NCBI GenBank assembly: GCA_964385195.1 | Contig: CAYLOC010000180.1 | Location: 1-6,277 of the forward strand | DNA: 6,277 nucleotides | Direction of reading: 5' to 3' | DNA from: CAYLOC01 sp964385195 | GTDB taxonomy: Bacteria; Actinomycetota; Actinomycetes; Propionibacteriales; Nocardioidaceae | Part shown: positions 1-5,241 of the stretch, piece by piece | How the letters are laid out: each line of letters begins with the position of its first letter | How positions within the stretch are numbered: position 1 is the first letter of the stretch | Program-made: the position numbers and the translations under genes | The notes under the pieces: generated by a model | Seen by the model: the letters and a program-made list of their open reading frames with translations, nothing else | What the model was told of the DNA's origin: nothing | Databases searched by the model: none

Positions 1-895
1 ACCGGCCCATGCCGGCGGTGAGGCCGGCGACCACCTGGCGCGTGGCGAAGACGAACACCACCACCAGCGGGATCGTGGCGATCACCAGGCCGGCGAACAG
101 CAGCGCGTAGTTCGTGGTGTACTGACCGAAGAACTGGGTCAGCCCGACCGGGATCGTGTACTTCGACTCCGACCGCAACAGCACCAGCGGGAACAGCAGC
201 TCGTTCCACAGCTGCACGAACTGGAACAGCGCCACGGTCGCCAGCGCCGGCCGCACCAGCGGCAGCATGATCCGGCCGAAGATCCGCAGCTCCCCGGCGC
301 CGTCCAGTCGCGCCGCCTCCTCCAGATCCCCCGGCAGCTGGCGGAAGAACATCGTCAACACGAACACACAGAACGGCACCCCGCTGGCCGCGTACACCAA
401 CACCAGCGCCAGCCGCGAGTCGATCATCCCCATCGACGACAGCAGGTAGAAGATCGGGATCACGTTCAGCCGGATCGGCAGCATCAGCCCGGCGAGGAAG
501 AACGCCACCAGCAGGCTGCGGCCGCGGAACACATACCGCCCCAGCGGATAGGCCGCCAGCGCCGACACCGCCGTCCCCAACACGACTGCGCTCACGGTCA
601 CCAGCGCGGAGTTGGCGAAGTAGGTGCTGAACGACGCCTCCGACCACGCGTTGACGTAGTTGTCCAGCGTCGGCGTCAGCGGAAGCCCCAGCGGGTTGCG
701 GAACAGTTCCCGCGATGGCCGGAAGGAGTTGATCACCATGATCAGCAGCGGCGCCACCGCGACGACTGCATACGCCCACAACAACACTCGTACGGCGACC
801 GGTGCCAGTCGCGCACCCAGGCCGCGGCCGGTCGGGGGCGCGGCCCCCGGAGCCGCGCCGGACGCTGGTCCGGGGGAGGTGACGGTCGCACTCAC
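1..895 (-). CDS. ABC sugar transporter permease, MalG type (CUT1 family), 3' end cut by window edge
   Basis: This is the second inner-membrane permease of a carbohydrate ABC importer. I read 298 codons from a GTG at 895-893 with no stop before the left edge. After a Pro/Ala/Gly-rich cytoplasmic tail (residues 1-30), hydrophobic segments lie near 35-56, 95-115, 127-152, 161-184, 215-238 and 263-284. The EAA loop that docks on the ATPase is at about 192-211 (EEAARLDGAGELRIFGRIML). The C-terminus reads RQVVAGLTAGMGR; MalG-family proteins usually end in a similar AGLTAG motif, so only a few residues should be missing. The GTG overlaps the stop of the upstream permease as GTGA (892-895). A GAGG ribosome site at 901-904 lies 5 nt before it. 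The next in-frame ATG falls inside the first membrane segment, so GTG 895 is the best start. The family assignment is firm. The substrate is inferred only from the neighbouring murQ and kinase. Confidence 0.93.
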   Translation of the reverse strand, partial: MSATVTSPGPASGAAPGAAPPTGRGLGARLAPVAVRVLLWAYAVVAVAPLLIMVINSFRPSRELFRNPLGLPLTPTLDNYVNAWSEASFSTYFANSALVTVSAVVLGTAVSALAAYPLGRYVFRGRSLLVAFFLAGLMLPIRLNVIPIFYLLSSMGMIDSRLALVLVYAASGVPFCVFVLTMFFRQLPGDLEEAARLDGAGELRIFGRIMLPLVRPALATVALFQFVQLWNELLFPLVLLRSESKYTIPVGLTQFFGQYTTNYALLFAGLVIATIPLVVVFVFATRQVVAGLTAGMGR

Positions 896-1884
896 CGCAG
901 CCTCGCCTCACGGGAGGTGAGCACCTTGTTCGCCACGATCGAGACGCTGAAGATGAACACGAACAACACGACCGCCAGCGCCGAGGAGATGCCGATCGCG
1001 TTCAGGTCGGTGCTGCGGAACGCGGTGCGGTAGAACAACAGCCCGATCACGTCCGTCGCCCCCGCAGGCGACCCCAGCTCCCCTTCCAGCGCATACACCA
1101 GGTCGAAGATGTTGAACGCGTCGATGAACGTCAGAATCCCCACGATCCCCATTGCCGGGAGCAGCAGCGGGAACGTGATGTGGCGGAACACCCGCCAGGC
1201 TCCGGCGCCGTCCACCCGCGCTGACTCGGCGTACTGACCGGGGATCCCGGCCAGTGCCGCACCGAACAGCAGCATCGGGAACCCCACCCACTGCCATGCC
1301 TTGACGACGATCACCACCGGCAGCGCCGTCTCCGGCCGGCCCAGCCAGGCGATCGCCAACGAGTCCAGGCCGATCGCCTTGAGCACGTCGTTGACCACAC
1401 CGAAGGACGGACTCAGCATCAACGACCACAGGTACCCCACCACGATCGGGCTGACCATATACGGCAACGTGAAAACGGTCTGGAAGAACCGGCGTCCCCG
1501 CCGCAGCGTTTGCAGCAGCACCGCGAACCCCAGCCCCGCGGTGTTCTGGATCAGCATCACCCCGGCGAAGAACAAGCAGTTGTGCTCGAACGCCCGCAGC
1601 AGCCCGTCTTTGCTGAACAGCGTCACGTAGTTGGCCAGGCCCACGAACCCGCCGCGCAGCGTCCCCCGCCACTCGAACAGGCTGTACCCGGCCGCATTGA
1701 GCAGTGGGTAGATGATGAACACTGAGTACAGCGCGAACGCCGGTAGCAGGAAGGCCAGCAGCACCCGCCGGCTCGGTGTCCCGACCCGGGTTCGGCGTCG
1801 GCGGCGACCGGGTTCGCGTCGGTCTGGGCTGGTCTGGTGAAGAGTGCGGTCGCGGTCGCGGGTCAGCCCGCGGGCTTGAACCAC
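892..1884 (-). CDS. ABC sugar transporter permease, MalF/UgpA type (CUT1 family)
   Basis: This 330-residue inner-membrane permease should form a heterodimer with the MalG-type protein encoded next. A very Arg-rich cytoplasmic N-terminus (1-40, with RRRRR near 28-31) precedes six probable membrane segments near 41-63, 101-125, 136-157, 186-210, 243-265 and 296-318. The EAA loop is at about 219-238 (AESARVDGAGAWRVFRHITF). The order binding protein, MalF-like, MalG-like is the usual one for CUT1 importers. The start is GTG 1884, 22 bp inside the binding-protein gene. It is supported by a clear AGGGAG at 1892-1897 with 7 nt spacing, and the only later in-frame start candidate (GTG 1764) would clip the first membrane segment. 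The C-terminal stop overlaps the next gene's GTG. The family call is secure. Substrate specificity cannot be read from the permease. Confidence 0.93.
   Translation of the reverse strand: MVQARGLTRDRDRTLHQTSPDRREPGRRRRRTRVGTPSRRVLLAFLLPAFALYSVFIIYPLLNAAGYSLFEWRGTLRGGFVGLANYVTLFSKDGLLRAFEHNCLFFAGVMLIQNTAGLGFAVLLQTLRRGRRFFQTVFTLPYMVSPIVVGYLWSLMLSPSFGVVNDVLKAIGLDSLAIAWLGRPETALPVVIVVKAWQWVGFPMLLFGAALAGIPGQYAESARVDGAGAWRVFRHITFPLLLPAMGIVGILTFIDAFNIFDLVYALEGELGSPAGATDVIGLLFYRTAFRSTDLNAIGISSALAVVLFVFIFSVSIVANKVLTSREARLR
1857..1872 (-). promoter_or_regulatory. Stem-loop with the binding-protein stop codon in its loop
   Basis: On the transcript this reads CGCGGG-CUGA-CCCGCG, a perfect 6-bp all-G/C stem with a 4-nt loop containing the UGA stop of the binding-protein gene. 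It lies 12-27 nt downstream of the first base of the permease GTG, within codons 5-10 of that gene. In mal-type operons a hairpin between the binding-protein and permease genes often stabilises the upstream message and lowers permease output. Here there is no intergenic space, so this hairpin is a candidate substitute. The structure is seen directly. The role is inferred, and such short G/C stems also arise by chance in high-GC DNA. Confidence 0.4.
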
Positions 1885-3236
1885 TTCGACACTCCCTGCT
1901 GCACGCTCTGGCCGACCTGCTTGGCGGTCTTCTTGCCCAGGAACAGGGCCTGGATACCCTCACCCTCGACCTCGTCGCCGTGCGGCTCGCCGTACCGGAA
2001 GTGGATCAGCATCGTGTACGGCGAGGGGTTCTGCTGGTAGTTCGTCAGCATCTGCTTGAGCAGCGGGTCGGTCGGATGCACACCCGTGACCGGGTTCAGC
2101 TGCTTCATCTTGTCGCTGTACATCTGGCCGAACTCCTTGGTGGCCATCCACTTGATCAGGTCCAGCGCCGCCTGTTTGTGCTGTGAGCGCTGGCTCACGC
2201 CGAAGGACGCGTCGACCCATCCCGGTGTGACCGGGTGGTCGATGACCGAACCTGGAGGCGGGGGAACCTGGAAGATCCCGATGTCCATGTCGGGGGCGGC
2301 CTGTTTGAACGGGGCCAACTCGAACGAGCCACCGGGGAACATCGCGGCCTGTCCGGAGCTGAACAAGACCTTGGAGTCCTCGTAGGAGACGCCGAGAACG
2401 TCGTCGGGGAAGTACGGCTGCAGGTCCTTCATCAACTGCAGGGACGCGACGTAGTCGGGGTCGGTGAAGTCGCTCTTCCCGGACAGCACTTGCTTGGCGA
2501 ACTGCTGGCCACCGGCCCGGGCGGCACCGAAGATCTCCCGGTCGATCGGCAACATCCAGATGTCCTTGCCGGTCGTGGCGAACGGCGTCACCCCCGCCGA
2601 CTTCAGTTTCTTTGCGGCGTCGATCATCTGCTGCCAGGTCTTCGGAACGGAGATGTCGTGGTCGGCGAAGATCTTCTTGTTGTAGAAGACCTGCAGCGTC
2701 TGGATCGCGAACGGGACGCCGTACACCTTGCCGTCTTTGCGTCCGCGTGCCCCGTCCAACACCTGGTCGGGGATCGTCGACAGGTCGACCTTGCCGTCCA
2801 ACGGCACCAGCCGGCCCGCCGCGACCAGCGGTTGGAGCTCGCCGTACGCGCGCAGCATCGCGATGTCCGGGCCGCCGGCAGCGGACAGTCCGGTCTTCAG
2901 CTTGGTGTTGTACTCGGTGTTGTGGAAGGGCTGGTACTTGATCGTGACGCCCGGGTGTTCGGACTCGTAGGTGTCGAAGATCGCCTGGTAGCCGTCGGTG
3001 TCCTCCGGACGCCAGGACCATACGGTGAGGGTGATGTCCCCACCGCCGCTGCCCGAGCCAGCGTCGGAGGCCGTGGCGGAGTCCGCGGGCTGTTGTCCAT
3101 CGGTGCTCGCTGCGGTCGGGGCATTGCCAGCCTCACCGGAGGAACCGGACCCGGTCGAGGCTGGTGAGCATGCGGCCAGCATCGCCGTTGCGGCGCCGAC
3201 CGCCACGATCGCGCGCAGTGCTCCCTGTCGTCTCAT
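1863..3236 (-). CDS. Extracellular solute-binding lipoprotein, family 1 (CUT1 sugar importer)
   Basis: This 457-residue lipoprotein captures the sugar outside the membrane and delivers it to the two permeases encoded downstream. The N-terminus has RR at 2-3, a hydrophobic stretch at 8-21 and a lipobox LAAC with the lipidated cysteine at position 23. A flexible Ser/Gly/Ala-rich linker follows (24-66). The binding domain then starts with ITLTVWSW (68-75) and contains family-1 features: a PDIAML segment, a VPKTWQQMIDAAKKLKSAG segment and AAMFPGG in the C-terminal half. Length and layout are normal for the family. ATG 3236 is preceded by AGGGAG at 3243-3248 with 6 nt spacing, and its ATGA overlaps the murQ stop by 4 bp, suggesting translational coupling. 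MurNAc, MurNAc-containing disaccharides or GlcNAc are the likely ligands, by context only. The ligand-binding residues cannot be assigned from sequence alone. Confidence 0.94.
   Translation of the reverse strand: MRRQGALRAIVAVGAATAMLAACSPASTGSGSSGEAGNAPTAASTDGQQPADSATASDAGSGSGGGDITLTVWSWRPEDTDGYQAIFDTYESEHPGVTIKYQPFHNTEYNTKLKTGLSAAGGPDIAMLRAYGELQPLVAAGRLVPLDGKVDLSTIPDQVLDGARGRKDGKVYGVPFAIQTLQVFYNKKIFADHDISVPKTWQQMIDAAKKLKSAGVTPFATTGKDIWMLPIDREIFGAARAGGQQFAKQVLSGKSDFTDPDYVASLQLMKDLQPYFPDDVLGVSYEDSKVLFSSGQAAMFPGGSFELAPFKQAAPDMDIGIFQVPPPPGSVIDHPVTPGWVDASFGVSQRSQHKQAALDLIKWMATKEFGQMYSDKMKQLNPVTGVHPTDPLLKQMLTNYQQNPSPYTMLIHFRYGEPHGDEVEGEGIQALFLGKKTAKQVGQSVQQGVSKWFKPAG
1892..1897 (-). promoter_or_regulatory. 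Ribosome binding site that fixes the MalF-type permease start
   Basis: AGGGAG on the minus strand, 7 nt before GTG 1884 and entirely inside the 3' end of the binding-protein gene. The same AGGGAG motif precedes the binding-protein ATG. It decides the start because no ATG, GTG or TTG occurs between the binding-protein stop and codon 41 of the permease. Confidence 0.75.
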
Positions 3237-4243
3237 GGTGTGCTCCCTGTCTCGGTTGGTGCGGCCTCGGTTGGTGCGGCCTCGGTTGGTGCGGGACCGG
3301 TTGATGCGGTCGGGGTCGTTGAGTGCGGCGGGGCATGCCCCAAGTCGTTGAGGGCGCGGTGGATCGAACCCGCCGACCGGGCAAGCGCGTCGGCGGCACG
3401 GGTCACGTCGGTCCCGGTGAGCAAGGCCACCAGCGCGGCTCGGGAGTCACCGTCGGCCTGTGCCAGTACGGCGGCACACGTCGCCTCGTCCTGCCCGGTC
3501 GCCTCGATGAGGATGCCGATCGCCCGGCCGCGGAGCTTGGAGTTCTTCGCCGTCATGTCGATCATCAGGTTGGAGTAGGTGTGGCCGAGCCGGACCATTA
3601 CCGCAGTGGAGAACGCGCCCAGCGCCATCTTCTGCGCGGTTCCTGCCTTCATGCGAGTGGAGCCGGCGACCGCCTCCGGCCCCGTGGTCATGCCGATATG
3701 CAGATCGACCTCGTCCCCGAGGGCCGCGTCCGGATTGGAGCTGATAAGAACCGTCACCGCGCCCGCGGCAGCGGCGCTGCGAAGTGCGCCGACGACGTAC
3801 GGTGTCCGCCCGCTGGCCGTTAGCCCGACCGCCACGTCCCCTGGCCCGACCTCGGCGGCCGCGGTATGTCCCGCCGCCTCGTCGTCCTCGACATCCTCCA
3901 GAGCCGCGGCCAACGCGTCGCTGCCCCCTGCCTGATGTGCGGTGACCAGCGACGGGTCGATGCCGTACGTGGGGGGGAGCTCGGCGGCGTCCATGGCCGC
4001 GACCCGTCCAGAGGTACCGGCACCGAAGTAGTGCACCCGCTGTCCGGAGTCGATCGCCGCGACCGTGGCGTCGACGGCGGCGGCCAACGTGGGGAGCACG
4101 GCGCGGACCGCCGCGGGCACGCTGGCGTCCTCGTCGTTGACCAGCCGCAGCACCTCGAGCGTGGGCAGGACGTCGAGGTCGTGGGTGCGCGGGTTCCGGA
4201 GCTCGGTAGGGGCGGCGACGCGTTCGGTGTGCCGGTCGGTCAT
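3233..4243 (-). CDS. murQ: N-acetylmuramic acid 6-phosphate etherase MurQ
   Basis: This cytoplasmic enzyme cleaves the D-lactyl ether of MurNAc-6-phosphate to give GlcNAc-6-phosphate and D-lactate, feeding peptidoglycan sugar into amino-sugar catabolism. It has 336 residues and matches E. coli MurQ along its length: LEVLRLVNDEDASVP (29-43), the sugar-phosphate loop GAGTSGR (74-80), DAAELPPTYG (85-94), AGGSDAL (105-111), GLTASGRTPYV (140-150), GSTRMKAGTAQK (194-205) and SNLMIDM (224-230). Glu88 and Glu119 align with E. coli Glu83 and Glu114, the catalytic pair, so the enzyme looks active. After about residue 303 it carries a 33-residue Pro/Thr/Ala/Glu tail that E. coli MurQ (298 residues) lacks, partly encoded by a 15-bp tandem repeat. 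ATG 4243 has AGGGG at 4249-4253 (5 nt spacing) and overlaps the regulator's stop as ATGA. The stop likewise overlaps the binding-protein ATG. Confidence 0.97.
   Translation of the reverse strand: MTDRHTERVAAPTELRNPRTHDLDVLPTLEVLRLVNDEDASVPAAVRAVLPTLAAAVDATVAAIDSGQRVHYFGAGTSGRVAAMDAAELPPTYGIDPSLVTAHQAGGSDALAAALEDVEDDEAAGHTAAAEVGPGDVAVGLTASGRTPYVVGALRSAAAAGAVTVLISSNPDAALGDEVDLHIGMTTGPEAVAGSTRMKAGTAQKMALGAFSTAVMVRLGHTYSNLMIDMTAKNSKLRGRAIGILIEATGQDEATCAAVLAQADGDSRAALVALLTGTDVTRAADALARSAGSIHRALNDLGHAPPHSTTPTASTGPAPTEAAPTEAAPTETGSTP
3251..3310 (-). repeat. 15-bp tandem repeat in the 3' end of murQ
   Basis: On the plus strand CTCGGTTGGTGCGGC occurs at 3251-3265 and 3266-3280. A third copy at 3281-3295 differs only in its last base, and a diverged fourth copy lies at 3296-3310 (about 11 of 15 matching). 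On the coding strand the three good copies encode APTEA, APTEA and APTET. The unit is divisible by three, so gain or loss of copies keeps murQ in frame. The array ends 2 bp before the ribosome site of the binding-protein gene. Confidence 0.9.
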
Positions 4244-5169
4244 CGCCGCCCCTGGCCGAGTCGTCGGCTGCTGACTGCCTCGCGGGTGGCCGCCAATGCC
4301 TCGTGGGTGCGATCAAAGGTGCGGCGGGCCACGCCGACGAAAATGCAGTCGACGACGGTGAGCTGGGCCAGCCGGCTGGCGGTGGCCCCGGAACGGAACG
4401 TGGTCTCGCGTGCGGCCGTGGTCAGCACCAGGTCGGCCACGCGGGTGATGGGGGAGCGCGGGAAGTTGGTCAGCGCCACCGTGGTTGCTCCGTGACGGCT
4501 GGCCTCGGCCAGGGCGTCGATGGTGTCCTCGGTGACTCCGGTGTGGGAGATCCCGACGGCGACATCACCCTCCTCCAGCAGTGCGGCGCTGGTGAGGGCG
4601 ATGTGGGTGTCGGACCAGGCGTAGGCGATCTGGCCGATACGGTGCAGCTTCTGCTGGAAGTCCATGGCGACGAACGCGCTGGCGCCTACGCCGTAGATGT
4701 CGGTACGCCGAGCCGCGACCACCGCCTCGATCACCTCGCGCAGGGTGCCGGCGTCCAGTTGTGCAGCGGTGTCCTCGACGGCCCGCGCATCGGCGTACGC
4801 GATCTTCTCCACCACCTGCTCCAGCGGGTCGTCGACACCGATATCGCTGCCGACGGGGTGATCGGCGCCGCGTGCTTCCGCCCGGGCGACCTCGGTCGCC
4901 AGCGCGAACCTGAGCTCGGGATAGCGGGTGAACCCGACCTGCCGGCAAAAGCGGACGACCGTGGCCTCGGAGGTATGTGCTGCTGCGGCCAGCCGGCTGA
5001 TGCTCAAGGTCGACACCGTCGCGGGATCGCCGACCACCTGCTCGCCCACGCGTCGCTCGGCGGGCGTCAGTGAGGGGAGCAGCGACCGGACGCGCACCAC
5101 CGTCCCGGGTCCGGTGCTGTTGCCCGATCCCCCGCTGGAGGGGTCAGGCGCGTGGGGTGCGCGGACCAT
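4240..5169 (-). CDS. RpiR/MurR-family transcriptional regulator (HTH plus SIS domain)
   Basis: This 309-residue DNA-binding regulator probably senses MurNAc-6-phosphate and controls this operon and the divergent kinase. An N-terminal RpiR-type HTH covers about 25-100, with LTPAERRVGEQVVGDP leading into the recognition region TSEATVVRFCRQVGF (66-80). A SIS sugar-phosphate domain covers about 125-255, with YGVGASAFVAMDFQQKLHRIG (159-179) and GISHTGVTEDT (206-216). Unlike E. coli, where murR diverges from murQ, here the regulator is the first gene of the murQ operon, so autoregulation is likely. Its stop overlaps murQ by 4 bp. ATG 5169 has no Shine-Dalgarno sequence but lies about 7 nt downstream of a -10 element, which suits leaderless translation. 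A shorter start at GTG 5100 would remove a low-complexity tail (1-23) and cannot be excluded. Repressor or activator role is not readable from the sequence. Confidence 0.92.
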   Translation of the reverse strand: MVRAPHAPDPSSGGSGNSTGPGTVVRVRSLLPSLTPAERRVGEQVVGDPATVSTLSISRLAAAAHTSEATVVRFCRQVGFTRYPELRFALATEVARAEARGADHPVGSDIGVDDPLEQVVEKIAYADARAVEDTAAQLDAGTLREVIEAVVAARRTDIYGVGASAFVAMDFQQKLHRIGQIAYAWSDTHIALTSAALLEEGDVAVGISHTGVTEDTIDALAEASRHGATTVALTNFPRSPITRVADLVLTTAARETTFRSGATASRLAQLTVVDCIFVGVARRTFDRTHEALAATREAVSSRRLGQGRR

Positions 5170-5205
5170 GAAGGAAAGTTACCGACAGCCTTCTTGTGGT
5201 GTCAA
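5170..5205 (-). promoter_or_regulatory. Sigma-70-type promoter of the regulator-murQ-transporter operon (probably leaderless)
   Basis: On the minus strand a perfect TTGACA (5200-5205) is followed by an 18-bp spacer and TAACTT (5176-5181), which fits the TAnnnT form common in actinobacteria. Six bases then lead directly to the ATG at 5169. A start point 7 nt past the -10 element would be the A of that ATG. The sequence before the ATG is CTTTCCTTC, which has no Shine-Dalgarno match. The elements are seen directly. The start point is inferred. Confidence 0.72.
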
Positions 5206-5213
5206 TAAGTTTC
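5174..5213. promoter_or_regulatory. Imperfect inverted repeat, candidate regulator operator
   Basis: GAAAGTTACCGACA (5174-5187) and, read on the minus strand, GAAACTTATTGACA (5213-5200) match at 11 of 14 positions and are separated by 12 bp. Each arm contains the -10 of one promoter and the -35 of the opposite one, so a protein bound here would occlude both. RpiR/MurR proteins generally bind inverted repeats near their targets, making the product of the adjacent regulator gene the obvious candidate. No second copy was seen in the window. Confidence 0.6.
5182..5211 (+). promoter_or_regulatory. Overlapping divergent promoter for the kinase gene
   Basis: On the plus strand CCGACA (5182-5187) and TAAGTT (5206-5211) are separated by 18 bp, mirroring the opposite promoter about the centre of symmetry at 5193.5. 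The predicted start is near 5218, giving a leader of about 24 nt before ATG 5242. The -35 element is weaker than the TTGACA on the other strand. An alternative is TACGGT (5229-5234) as a -10 element placing the start at ATG 5242, but it has no good -35. Confidence 0.45.
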
Positions 5214-5241
5214 AGTGCGTTTCGGGGCTACGGTGTGGTCG

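Noticed and set aside
908..1963. Minus-strand open frame overlapping the MalF-type permease
   Set aside because: It shows no membrane segments and an Arg/Ala/Gly-rich composition. The true frame has six membrane segments and the EAA loop.
1960..3021. Long minus-strand open frame overlapping the binding-protein gene in another frame
   Set aside because: It is Arg/Gly/Pro-rich with no hydrophobic or motif structure. The overlapping frame carries the lipobox and the family-1 segments.
2235..3167. Long open frame on the plus strand opposite the binding-protein gene
   Set aside because: It lies antisense to a gene with clear family motifs and signal peptide, has no domain I recognise and a composition typical of a high-GC shadow frame.
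3447..4316. Minus-strand open frame overlapping murQ
   Set aside because: It is Arg-rich frame-shadow sequence. The murQ frame contains every conserved MurQ motif without interruption.
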